NCBI RefSeq assembly: GCF_000247815.1
Contig: NC_021683.1
Location: 8,316,148 to 8,380,147, forward strand
Length of the DNA stretch: 64,000 bases
DNA from: Ficedula albicollis
Lineage: Eukaryota; Chordata; Aves; Passeriformes; Muscicapidae
Direction of reading: 5' to 3'
The notes below the pieces were generated by a model. That model saw only the letters and a program-made list of their open reading frames with translations. It did no database searches and was not told where the DNA came from. Below are positions 49,719-62,592 of the stretch, one piece after another. The position numbers and the translations under genes were made by a program. Position 1 is the first letter of the stretch. Each line of letters begins with the position of its first letter.

Positions 49719-49745
<27 letters not shown>
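49719..49745 (+). repeat. T27 tract (A27 in GLG1 mRNA)
   Basis: Twenty-seven T residues lie about 100 bases beyond the GLG1 stop codon, so the transcript would carry A27. It is long enough to act as an internal oligo-dT priming site and to cause length errors in sequencing. Confidence 0.9.
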
Positions 49746-49749
<4 letters not shown>

Positions 49750-49843
49750 CTCCTCTCACAAGAGGGGGCGGGTAGACTATACAGAGGAGGGCTGTACAAA
49801 ACTGGGCACTGGGCAGGCATTTCTTCAGCAGGCAATCCAGGCT

Positions 49844-52800
49844 CTACCTGTCCTTGAGCTCTCTTGTCACCCGCTTGGTGATGCGTCCACACATCAGGCC
49901 GATGAGAAAGAGTACACAGATGCCAACCGTGATCACAGACAGGATGTAGTTCTTGGATGGAGAGGTCATAACTTGCATGGCAAGGTCAGAAAAGCCTTCT
50001 GCTGGGGCAACCTGGAGGTGAAAAGGGAAAAAATGAGCCAAGCTGTGCTTTCCATGCAAGTCTCAGCCGTGACATTTACCAGCTTTAGTGACTGCTATTG
50101 CCTCCTGTCGTTAGACTTGGCCTGAACCAGAAAAAAGCAGATCTGCAATGATTCACCTGAAGGAACTGCTGTTCAGGAGGCACCTTTGTAACAGGAAGTT
50201 TTCCTGCCCCTATTTCATTGCCCCACACTGTCTCTCCAGGAGACTAAGCCCTGTGTGCACAAAATATGGTTTAATTCTGCATTGTTAGGGAGGCATATGG
50301 GACACAGAGATAATAAGATCTAAGTTCCAAGAAGACAACCTGATTTCAGTTTTTCTGGTCCAAACTCAAAATAATAAACTTCATTCAGAAACAAGAATTT
50401 AATTACAGCTGAAGTTTTTAATAAATAACCTTGCAACAGAGAGATCTAAGGCATAAAAAATGGAAATTGTTTACATATTCACCTTTGCAGCATAGCTCCA
50501 CATTTCAATACGATCATTAAGGCGTTTCTTGCATTCAGGCTGCAACCTCACACGCTTATCTTCCAGAGCTTCCATTAAGCATGACATTTCTGTAATGGGC
50601 AGAAGATGGTGTTACAAAGTAGAAACAGTGGCTTTGATAACATGGTGCAGAGAAGGGCTCTTCCATTCTCATGAAGGCTGATGGTTACAAGGCTTCCTAA
50701 ACAGATTTGGCAGGCTATACCTGAGGCTAGCAATTCCATCAAGATCCATGATCAGTATTGCATTTGGAGATGCAAGGAATTTTGACTTCCAAAAAGAAAC
50801 TACAGTATGTATCCAATATATAATTAATGTGGTTTACATGAGATTTTATGAAGTCTTATAAATCTACACCTTCAATGACCTGGACACTCTGAACTCCATG
50901 CCACCAGCCTTTAGAGAGAGCTAAGATCAAATTCAGTTCAGAAAAAAACCAGAGTCTTAATCTCCTTAGGCTTGTTAGGAGTTTCTTTTGAACAACAATG
51001 TATTTTGAAAGGTTTAACTTCCTGACTTTTCACACAGTCCTGTGAAAAGGAAATGAGATCAGAGTGTTCTGGTGCCTACAAAGGGGCTTGGCCAACTAAC
51101 TCATAAGCTTGTTTAAATGCTCATATAAGACACAGACATAAAATTTTGTATTTTTTTTTTCATGCTACCATACTTGACTAATCCGTAATTAGATGCTTTC
51201 TGCTTTGCAGTGTAGAGTTATTTAGCTTGTACAAGCAGGCCACAGACTTAGTTAAAACAACTCCAGACTTTTAACGCACAACTGTCAATTCAAGCCTATG
51301 CAAGCAGAGTCCTCTCTAAGCTACAGACTTGGACACAAGGAAAGACTTCTTGACACCCACTCATCTACCACTTCTGTTGCTGTTCTACCCTGTTGCCTAC
51401 AAATGACTGGTGGAAATATCTTGTACATTAGATTATGCTGGTATGAAATGTAGGTTAAGTATCTCACGACTGAGAGTTTACACAAGTACAGCACGAGCAC
51501 TTACGGCGTCCTCTCCCTGGTGGAATGGCAGCACAGTGGTGTTTGATGTCCAGGGCACAGGCCGTGTGGAGCACTGGGTCAACAAATATATCTGCTTTGC
51601 TTTCCTTCAGCATGTTGAGCACTTCCTGCAGAGGAGGAAATTACAAGTACATCTTAGAAAAAGGAGACTGAACAAAACTCATGCTGATCAATGTCTCTGA
51701 AAGGTGTATCATCTTTTCAAATCCAGGATTGTGAGAAAATCCACCACTGTCCTTGGATAAGGGCACATATACAGATAAGGACATAATACGAATGTTGGTT
51801 CAGGCTTAATTAAGTTTCCTGGTTTGTAACATTCCTTAAAATACTCATATTAATCTAAAAGGCCATGTCAGTATTCCAGGACTATTTCAGTTCAAACTGA
51901 AATCAGGTGCCATACCCATGGCACAATTCATTTGGCCCTCCAGCACACAGCCTTGGCCCAGGAAAGCCTCTAATGGAGACAGCATCAAGAACCAGTAACA
52001 AGAACCTTTGGCAATCATAATCAAGAAAGGATTCAATTCTGGAATTGCAAAGGAGGAACTTGCAACACAATTTTCATTGGCAAATTGAAATTGAACTGAA
52101 TCACTGCAGGCCAGAACTGAGATGTACAGAGAAATTTCAGTGCTCTGGCCTTGTACTAGCTGGAACATTACCTAGGCTGTGATCTAGAAAAAAATCACAG
52201 ACTTCTGCAGGGATGGGAGCTTTTTAGACCCATTCAATTTATTTTCTTTACCTTCTTGCACATCTCAGTTTTTATTTTCAGAAGATTGACTTTCAGACAT
52301 TCTTCCACCTGTCCAGTCTGCTCCTGAGCTGCTGCTTCTTCTGCACATAAGCTGGAAATCTATTTTGAAAGAGGTGTTTTAACATAAGTAGTTCACAACA
52401 ATCATTCTGCCTTTTAGCACATTTATATCTCAACATGTTAGTTCATCACAGGGTGCAGCTAAAGAATATATGATGAGATTGCTTCCCCTCCAAAATCCCC
52501 AGAGCCAAATGCAGCCTGGCTCATGCAATATGCATAACCCTTTGAAACCCAGCAGCAAGAAGTCAATATCGCTGTACTGAGGGGAGGAGGGCAGGGAATA
52601 AAACAGCATGGAAAGAATGTGAAAGTATGAAATAAGCAACACCTGAAGCATGACCAACTCTGTTACCAAAACTGAAAACTCAAAAAGCCTGACTGTATTC
52701 CACTTAAGGCTGGCAAGAGTGGAGAACTGACTTTTTTATGACAACAGGAAAGAAGTATTTTTCCATAGTCACAGATACTGATGAGATCCCAGATGAAAAA

Positions 52801-55800
52801 ATTAACTTCATATTAGCACTGCACAGGAAACTGCAATTCTTGTCAGTGCAAAAAGTCACAAGAAGAGAATCTGACTAGCTAGAAGCAGCTCAAAGGGATT
52901 TTTTTGGTTTTACTTATTAGGAAAGCATGATTTGAGAAACAAAAATCTGTTACATGAAAGAAGCTTTCATCCTGAAAAAGTAGCTAAGGAGTTACTGTCC
53001 TACCTCATCAGAACAGTGCATCTGAAGCTGGGGATCCAGCCGATAATCAAGGGCTGATTCCTGGATTATCACTCGAATCTGGTCCTCACAGTCTGGAGAG
53101 AGACGCTATTTGGAGGAGAAAGCCATTACCTCAGTCCATGACCTTTGGAAATCAACCACCCTGTACATTAACCTGCATTCTATAATATTTCTATAGGAAC
53201 ATAAAAACCTCCTTTATATATAGCCTGTTACATACATTGAACACACCACAAGCCCAAGTTTGATTTGTTATTCAATGACTGTTGATCAGCACCATCTGCA
53301 CATTTTCTCACTTGCAGGCACCACTTCTACTCACCTGGTCTGCATATTTCAACTTCAGGCATGAGATGACTTGTCCTTCCAACTCTGTATCATCCTTGGC
53401 CCTATTCAGGATATTTTGGCAGAATTTTGGTATGTCTGCTTTGCATGCCTTCCGGAGCACGGGGTTTAAGCGGTAATCTAACCAGGAGAGAACTTCATTA
53501 GAGCACAGATCTCTTTAGATTACAGAGCATAACACTCCAAAAGAGATGGGACAGAAATTTCCTGGGTGATATTATACCATCAAGGACCATAATTTTTGGG
53601 GAAAACTGTATTTTTCCGTAACAGAATTTCAAATTGTAAGGTAAGAACTTCAGAACTAAGGAGGATTCAACAGCACACGCTGACCCTCAAGAACTTGACT
53701 AAGGTCAGTGCACATAAAGAAAACGACAAAGTAGAATAAAACAAAACTGATACTCTTCCAGCCATGCAAACACCTCAGACAAGCAAGTTCTATTTTTATT
53801 TCAGAAGAAGATACCTGTGTTCTGTGTAATCTGGCGCTTGGTAATCATCTGCTTGCATTTGGGATCCATCACTTCACTGTTCTTGTTTTGTTTCAAACAC
53901 TGCAACATGTTTTTTGAATCCGCCTCTGGACAAAACCGCTACAAAAAAACATCCCCAAAACCCAACAAGCTGCATCACTAAAAGCACTTTTTAAAACAAA
54001 ACCCAAACCCAACAAGCAGCTTTCAATTCATGAAAGGGAATAAACACCTGCCCAACAGAGAGATACACTGCCTAGCCCAAACATCTCAGTGCTACTCTCT
54101 GAATACAGCTTACCCAAAATTCAGACCAAAGTACTTATTTCTTTTGTTAGAAACTAATTTTGTGGGTGTAAGATAATGCTTTTGCATCTTCAAATCCTCA
54201 CTATCTACATGAGATCACAAGTCTCTTTTTAAAAGCATGTGTCTGAACTAGAAAGCAAATAATTCTCAGGATGTTCTTCATCAGTCAAAATATGGAGTCA
54301 GGGCACTGCATATAGACCACACATACTAGTGTTTCAGGGCTTGGAATTCTGGCTACTGTGAAAGAGTGTCTTATATGAACATTCACTGCTGATTTCTACA
54401 TGGTACCACTTCCAGCTTTCATTTCTAATGTTAAGTTATGCATGATTTTCCCTGTTTTATCAGTTTGATAAAAGTCTCTATGCACCAGGTCAGCAGTGAA
54501 CTGAAGATTTTATTTTACTCTTCTCTGTAATCATAATTTCTTCCCCTTGCTAAAAGCCAATTCAAATCCAAACTGACTGGATGAGAATTGTATTAGGAGC
54601 CTCAGAACAGATTCTCTCCTCAATTCTGCTGGTGGTGGGGAAGACAAATTTATTAGTGCACAGGCTTTGATCAGGAAGTTGAAAGAAGAGCCCTGAATAA
54701 TAAACCTCAGCCTGATTCAGAGTTAAGAAACAGATTACTTTGCAAAAAAGCAATCATACTTCTGAAAAAGCACAGCAATGTTGTAACAAGCCTTTATGGG
54801 AAGCCACAAGCTGATAGAGCTCTTGTATCCCAACCTCACCCTCTTAAATGAGCACACTACCATTACCTTGATCATCTGCTTGCAGACTCTCATGAGTGTG
54901 TAGTCCAGTTCTGGGTCCATCATCTCTGTCTCCTGCAGTTTAAACACCTTCTGGTGGCACCGTGTACTCAATTGCTTCTTGATTTCTTTCAGGCACTCAA
55001 TAATCTACAACACAATATTGCAGGCATAATGGACACACTGTTGATATGATTCTGTCATAAACAGCCATGTGTTCCCCTAATGACCACCTTCATCTCATTT
55101 GGGCAGTTAAGTTCCCAATGCCTAGATTTTTATCAAAGTCATTACCAATGCTGATTTCCAGGACTTGCTTTAAGCTCATCTTTTCTCACAAAGATCTAAT
55201 GAGATGAAGAGGGTCTTTTGGACTTATTCCAGAACCACAAATCTCATCCTGCAGATATTATGCCTAAGAAATCTTTAGCATCATTTGCAGTAACCAGCTG
55301 CTAATAGCTTAAAACCAGCATCAACTGAAGAATGAAGGGCTCACAGCATTGCATTTACCCAGTATTAATGCTTGTGTGCCAGGAGAAAAGAAAGAAATTA
55401 ACATTCCGAAGTACTACCAAAATATTTGAGTGATATAAAAATGAAAATCTCAAGCTGCATTTACACTGGCAAAAATGTTCTTCAAAAGTTTTCTGAAATG
55501 AAAGTACAAATTAAATTGTAAATTATTAATAAATTCCATTACCTGAGCATTGCCATAGGGCACGTTCTGGCAGTAATTCTTGATGTCACTTTTACAAGCC
55601 TCATACAGTTCTGGTTCAAGTCTGATATCCTCAGTCTGCGGATAAAATTACAATATGAGCCTTAAAGTAGGACTTGAGACTATTTCACTTTTAAAATATC
55701 TTAACTGAAGACCTCTACTCACAAAAAGTAAGCAACTCTCTCAACAGACCCTTGAACATAAGGGTCTTGGGTGTGAGAAGTGGTGTTAGTAGGAAATCTA

Positions 55801-58800
55801 CTTTAGTAGGAATACCCTGCAGTGATCTATCAGGTTTTTAGACTGAAGAAAGAGTTTAAATCAAATTATAGAGTTAGCAAGTTGTTTCCACTGCTTCTCC
55901 TAAAAGGGCATCATCACAACTGCCTAAAACAACTAACATGAAAGCTAAAAGACATATTAACAGCCACCCATCTAGTAGGTGATCTGGAGGATACGAATGA
56001 AGTTTCCTGGTTTTGGTGAGGCCCAATATCTGAATTCTTCCATACAAAGGCAAGAGTGCTGCTCTCTGGATATGGACCTACTTAAGGTGAAGCTTTGACA
56101 CTTAAACAGTATCTACAGGACAAAGACCTTAAGAGTTTATTACTGCAAGCACTGCAGCAGGAAGTTGAGAGGCAGCTTTGCCTACCAGAACAAACACTAC
56201 TCCTATTTATCCACTGAGCAACTTGGAGCAGCTGGAGTCGAGTTGCTTCATCTGTGCTTGTTTCCTCAGTCTGTAAAATGAAGCTTTTGTTCTCTCCTAG
56301 AGGATGTTAAGGACATCAGAATGTGTAGCACGTTGCTGTCTAACACTAAGCATAATCACTTCTAGCTGAAATTCCAATGACCATTTCGCTTGCCTTAGCC
56401 TTCATGAGACTGTATTTAAGGCGTTAAAGCAGACAATCGGTACTTTCACCGTGAAGGGCAATTGAGCCTTGTGTTGTAAGAGAAGTGGAAAAAATAAATA
56501 AGTCACATCTTAAAAACGAGCTTCCTTTTTTTCCCTGAAGGTGGGCAAACCAGGAAGCTTTAATTGAAGGACCTTACTAAAAGAGTGGGGAGGACAAGAG
56601 TTTCAGGCATGTTTACCATCTCTAGCTCCTCAACACGCAGCTGTTTGCGGCACTTTAGAGAGACCCTGTGCTCCTTGGCATCCTGCAAAGTATCATTGCG
56701 CACAGTTGTGCTCAGACAGATCACTACATCCACCCTGCAGAAAAGAAAACAGCTTTTTATTCATACACCCTTCACTAAGACCAGCCAAGGTTGATATTGG
56801 ATTACCACACCAGAGAAACTGACTCCAATAATCCAAACACAGTATGAAGTTCTTGTGTATCTATACTTATTTCTGGGTACAATTCTATGTAGAGTAACTG
56901 GATCACAATTAAAACCTAAATTGGAGTCTAGATGAGCAGACAAGAAGACATTCAAAATCCCACCAACCCCTCTGCCCAGCAAGACTTCTGCTCTTAAGTC
57001 ATGTCAGCACTTAAGAAAAGATTTGCTTCATCTCAGAAACAGAGGACAGTGAATACCTATATAGCACTGCAAGCAATCCTTTTACACTATAGGAAGGGCA
57101 TTTACCTCATAAAATGCAAATAGTCTTGCTATCCACAAACAGGGCTGACCTTGTGTGTAATTTAGCCTTACACAATGGCAGTAGGACATTTTAAAAAATC
57201 CTCTAGACTGCAGTGAACAAATGAGATAAAACAAGTGGATATTTTCCCTTCCCAGATCAGCAACTAGAACAACAGTAGTCTGCCTCTTAGAAGACAAGGA
57301 ATCTAGTGAGGATATAAGACAATCTGGGACATGCAATCCACTAACTGTAATAATTCGCTAATTTCACAGTAAGTAAAATGAAGAGGACAGGCTTCTCTCC
57401 TGGAGTAAAGCAGAAGTAATTTTAAGAGGCAAGCCTCTAGCTTAAGCAGAACACAGTCACTAAGGGAACACATACAAATCAATCAGCCTTTAAAGGAAGT
57501 CCAGCATTTTCTGTCCTACCATGAAATACCCTGTCACTTAATTATATATTTATACGATCAGATTGCTATTTGGTCTACATACTTTTTTTTGATGTTGGGG
57601 CACAGTTTCAGCACATCCTCCTTGCAAGCCATTTTAAACTTGTATGAGAACCTAAAATCTTTCATTTGAACCTGCAAAAGAGAAATGGGGAGAAAAACAA
57701 CTTTGGCCATCTGGAGGTTAAAAAAAAAAAAATGCTGGCCAGAAGGCCATTTGTTAAATCACACAATTAACACATGCTTTTGTTAAAACTTATTGATGTG
57801 GAAGCAATGGGAATGCTGCACTGCAGAAGTTGAGACCCTGTCTACCAAAGGCCAGGGAGGAAGGAAAGGCTGAAAAGAAAACATCTCCAGAAGTGACTGT
57901 TTATGACCAGGCATGCAAATACAACTGTCTGAACTCACAAGAGCTCTTTAAATACACTGGAAAATAAATTTCAAAGAAGGAGCATTTTCATAATTGGCTA
58001 ATTCCCAGCAGCACCCTGAAAGAACAGAACAGGATTCCACTGACAGCAGAGAAAAGCGTTGCTCACCAGCTGGAAATGAGTAACACCAATTGCACATTTT
58101 TCATTCATTTCCTTCTGGTGTTTGTTCTGTATTAGACACTCCATCAGGTCCCCAGAATCAATCTGGTTATCTGCAACCTCCTGAAGAAGAGATGAAAGGC
58201 ACAAAAATTAACTACTTTCACAAGTTGTGGGTTTTATGCTCTTTTAGCCCACTGTGACCAGGAAATACGGAACTTACAATCCCACTTCTCCATGATGAGA
58301 ACTGACCAGCCTTGAGCTGCACCACACAACTCCAGTACACAACTATGTTTATACAGTTCAGAAAAGAACCATCTCAGAAACACACACACTTCAGACTCAG
58401 GAGAACACACTGCAGAGACTCAATGCTTACATGACATATTATAATTAGGTGCCTTCACTGCTCTTTAACTACTCAGCCCTACACCAGTGAAGTTATTTCA
58501 GCAGTGCTGAGCAGCTGCACAGAGTACAGTGGTTAGACATGCTGCCTGCATACACAGAAGGAAAAAAGTCTAGTATTTAACTCACTGTAAAGAGTGATTT
58601 TTGCAATTACAGGGCAATTTTCATCTTCAAACTAGCTTTTATGCTAGGGCTCTGACAACAGCAGAAACACTAGGTGGAACTAAAAATTTTTATTTCAAGG
58701 TAATTTTTTAATTAAAGACTTCTGGAAATTATTACCTCTGATCTTACTTTTGAAGTGTAGCAAGAACTAATACTTAAACTCTCTAATCGTTCTCACTGAG

Positions 58801-61800
58801 TTTCTCCTCAAAGATATTTACACTATTACAGAGTACTCACATGACAGAATGTCTGAATAATGGGCTCACATGCTCTCATCAGCAAGGCTTCAATTTGAAT
58901 GTCCTGCAGAAAATACACAGTTTTTCATTTTCACAGTGAATGTACAGGAGAAAAAGACTCTGGAAACAATCTGTGATAACAAATCAAGCTCAAACTAATT
59001 TACAAGGGTTTTGAAAAATGAAACTCAGACAGCTTTGCCCTTTAGCTCTGGAAATTCTGGCGTTCACTCTTGCCAACATGGCAAATACAAGACAAGCCTT
59101 CCAGCTTAAGGGAAGAGCCTGGCCTCCACAGAAACTCCTGGCTTAGATAATTCAGTCATTCTCCTCCAAACTGTGTGCGAGAGCATTAGAAATCACCTTA
59201 CACCTATGCAGGAGCTGAAGATTTGGCATAGTTCTGAGAAAACCAAAGTTTCTAACCACTGGAAGGCAACTCTCCCTAGGACACAGCGTAAATTTTAAGA
59301 GATATGGAAAACAGTTTGGGTCTTGACAGTCAAATATGAAGTTTCATAAAAGAAGTAAATCTCTACTGATGTACCTGGTGGTTATTGCTGACAAAATTTT
59401 TGTGACTGGGAGAGAAGCTGCAATACAGTACTCAAAACTACTTGCAAGCAAGACCAAAATCTCAAGTCCCATCACATATCTTGACTTGTGTTAAAGTTAA
59501 CTGGGTTCCTGTATAAATCTTAGTTTTAGTACTGTAAGTGATCTTTAAAGCAGGAGAAATGCCATCAACAGGCTAAAATCCAGAAATATTGCTCATTTCT
59601 CTTTCTCAAGAACCTCCAGGAAAACTTCCAATGTATGAGAGGTAAAAAAAAAGATGCATTTTGATCCCAGAGTCTAGCTGCATTTCTACAGCTCCTCTAA
59701 CCTCAGGTTTTTTCATCATCATTAAAATGGCATGCTTAACTAGACTTGCTCATCTATTCCCTTTACCCCAGGCTGAAAACCACTCACCTCAGACTCCAGC
59801 TCAGTGAGGTTTCCCACTATGTCTCTGCAATCAGACACCAAGTCATCAAGATGGTCCTGAAGGCATTCCAGCTCCTACAGAAACAAATATTTTAGTGTAT
59901 GATCCAAGAACCCAAGTTGAAATTTTGGGCTTAAAAATATGTGAAACTGCCTTCCTTTTTGTAAAGTACTAAATCTCATTTAATCCCACTCCTCTACTAG
60001 CTCCCAGAACACACATATATAGTAATGACTGAAAATGCTGGTCTACGATGTTACCACTGATTCTCAAAAGCTGCATGATGGGCTTTCACTTCTGGAATAT
60101 CCCACTTAATTTGCCCTTTCCATAACCTTAAAGAGAGGTTAGTTACTCAGCCTATGATGGGCACTTCAAAAAGACAGTGCTGTTTACAGCATCTGCTGCA
60201 GAATGGCCCCCTCCCTACAGCCCTCCTAAAGCACAGCAATGTAACATGAAAGTATTTGTTGAAACTTTGTTAAGTAGCTGCAGATGTTAGTTCAGTTCTG
60301 TAAAAACACAGGAAGCATGTCAGTATTTGCCAACTGGAAATGGGATAAAGTTTATGTAATATGTAATTCTATTTATGTAATATGTAATTCTATGTAATAG
60401 AATATTACAAATTAGAGGTTGAGGGAGGTAGGGTTGCTTCTTTGAAGCTCTTTAAGCAAACTATCCCCTTCTCCCTTCTCATTCCACTAACATTTGAACA
60501 CACAGAGCTTCTTTGCACCACCTGTCTCAATCTGGTGCAGATTGTGTTTCAAACTGCACTAATTTTTAACACATTCTCCACTATTAAGAGGCAACAAGAC
60601 ATCCCTTTATCCCCTTTTTGTCCTGCCCACCCCTCCAGCTTCGCAAACAAAGTAGCAGTGATATTGTATACAGTACCTGCCCTGTCTCTGTTTTTTCACT
60701 GCACCACTTCCCCAAGTCAATCATGCACTTGTCCTGGAGGACTGGGTCCAGCTTCACATCCATGGCTCGCTGATGGAGGATTCTCTGGACCTCTGCTCTA
60801 CACTCTCGTGATAGCTGCAAAGAGAACAGGGAATGTTTGGCATATGGGGTCCCTAAATCCACACAAGGGAACACAGGATGCTTGGTCAGGTGAGGTTCTG
60901 ACCACAAATGCCATCATCAATCCCAGAAGGCACAGAAGTCCTGCACTGCTCAGCACAGGTCTGCCCCAAGAAATGTGGGTTCCAAAAGAGCTTGGAGCTC
61001 TGTCATTTAGTTTAGATAGATGCTCCTCTCATTCCGCTATTCTTAAAGCTCTACTTTGCTTTATGAAAGAGATGTCAGAGCAGGTCCCCAGGTTATCTGC
61101 TACACCTTCACTCAAGGCTACAGACCAATTCTGGAGAAGAAGTAATACCATGCCCTTATACCAAATGGAAAAGCCTAGAATAAGGCAACATAGTCCATCT
61201 GTAATTTCTTCTCAGCAATCTCCACTGCAGCACATCAGAGTCAGCATTTACAAGATAGGAAGAAACAAACTATAGGAAACCAAGAGATACTGGTGTGGTG
61301 CTTATCCGACCTAAAATGCACCAGTTGAAGCATCAAGCTTCATACATTTAAAAATCCAAACCACTGGAAGTTACCTAAAATTCCATCAACAGCACTGGAA
61401 ACAAATACAGGTCTGACCTCCCATGAGTTTGCTTCCAAGACTAAATTTCAAAATGGCAGCTGCTTCCTTAGCCTACTTTCTAAAACAAAAACACATTTAA
61501 AACCCTTTTCTCTCTCTGATAGATTATTTTCAGGGTGGCTATTGATTTCTTTGGTCAGCACTAATAGAAAATGGAATGAAAAAGTCTCAACTCAGCACAC
61601 TAAGAAACTGCATTAAAAAAAATTATTCCTAAAAGAGATGCTTTCAATCAGCACTTGACCTCTGCCACAAAAGACCTTTTAAATCAAGCCGTGGAAATTA
61701 ATTTTTAAACTAGGCCATTGTGTAAACCCATCAACTCCTAGGGACTGTGTACACTACAGTGCCAAAAGAAATGGAACTGAGTACCCAGGTGCTTTCATCT

Positions 61801-62592
61801 GAGAGCCCTGCTAAAGGAACGAGAGGGCAGCAAACTTGAAGACAGCAACTCTCAACCATAAATGTGATTATGGTGGATCTCCAGACTGCAGGGCAGAAAG
61901 CCAGATCCCCACTGTCCTCTTTAAGGACAGCACAAGCACATTTCCAAATACAGCATGCTCCAAAGAACTGGAAGGATGCATTATATCTATAGGAAGAATT
62001 AAATAGAATATAATCTGAAGCTGGGCACAAATCAAAACTTAATTAAAAACAGCTGAGGAAAGCTGATCTTGAAATTCCTTTTTGCATAAAACAAATTTTC
62101 CATCTATACTGCCTATCTGCAAGGGATCACATTCCTCTTTGGAAAGACATGAGGGAGGACTTGTACTGGGTTTGAACAGAAATGTAAGTCAGTGTCAGCA
62201 CACAATTCTCTCCACAGGCCTGTGACACAGTCATCCTGCTGGGCCTACTTTGCCTTACCAGAACAACCACCTAGACCTTCAGGGCACCCTTGAGGAGGAG
62301 CTGGGCACCCAAAGCAGTAAACCACCTACAGTAAACGATTTAAAGTAGCTTTTCTGAGTTCTGGCAGTTTTAGCACTGCATGCTGAATTTCCCAACGTGT
62401 GCAAACCCTTCCACCACAGATCAACAAGCAGCACTTACCCTCCTTCCTTGCTCCTCTGTGCGATATGCATGCCTGTACAAGCAGGAGAAAACAGCCCCTG
62501 GAGGCATCAGCTCACTGGTCTCATTCCAGCCATGGGTATGGCAGAGGCGAGAGGCATCTCCCTGACACTTGCGGTAAAGGACTGTGTCCAAT
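49844..62592 (-). CDS. GLG1: Golgi glycoprotein 1 (ESL-1/CFR-1), C-terminal half
   Basis: GLG1 is a type I Golgi membrane protein that binds FGFs, E-selectin and pro-TGF-beta. Sixteen coding exons join in frame: 62439-62592, 60677-60814, 59788-59874, 58841-58903, 58067-58180, 57583-57671, 56617-56734, 55543-55635, 54867-55004, 53815-53938, 53335-53477, 53004-53105, 52252-52359, 51505-51625, 50483-50589 and 49844-50011. They encode the last 621 residues of a protein of about 1,180. The first base of exon 62439-62592 completes a Lys codon whose other two bases lie outside the window. About nine cysteine-rich GLG1 repeats of roughly 60 aa are covered, recognisable by blocks such as CHTHGWNETSE, CSEKTETGQ and DIKHHCAAI. 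One membrane segment (NYILSVITVGICVLFLIGLM) is followed by a short basic tail ending RVTRELKDR. All introns are GT-AG. The N-terminal half, with signal peptide and Gln-rich region, is to the right of the window. Confidence 0.97.
60351..60392 (+). repeat. 21-bp tandem duplication in a GLG1 intron
   Basis: The word TTTATGTAATATGTAATTCT plus A occurs twice in direct tandem (60351-60371 and 60372-60392) and is followed by a partial echo. It is a small local duplication with no evident function. Confidence 0.85.

Larger units (their letters stand above)
43660..49843 (-). other. GLG1: GLG1 3'UTR
   Basis: About 6.2 kb runs from the GLG1 stop codon to the AATAAA near 43,680. There is no recognisable coding exon and no CpG island on either strand. 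It contains an A-rich simple stretch, a CR1 fragment and T tracts (A tracts in the mRNA). The human gene also has a 3'UTR of several kb. The span is inferred from the absence of other genes and the position of the signal. Confidence 0.65.

Noticed and set aside
49719..49745. T27 tract as the tail of a + or - strand retrocopy
   Set aside because: No processed-gene sequence or target-site duplication is recognisable next to it.
53800..53820. Possible U12-type donor (GTATCTTC) after GLG1 exon 53815-53938
   Set aside because: It deviates from the strict GTATCCTT consensus, and I see no TCCTTAAC-like branch site before the next exon, so an ordinary GT-AG intron is the better call.
60442..61275. 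277-aa + strand ORF antisense to GLG1
   Set aside because: It overlaps a genuine GLG1 exon on the opposite strand (60677-60814) and extends into introns. No recognisable domain; treated as a chance ORF.
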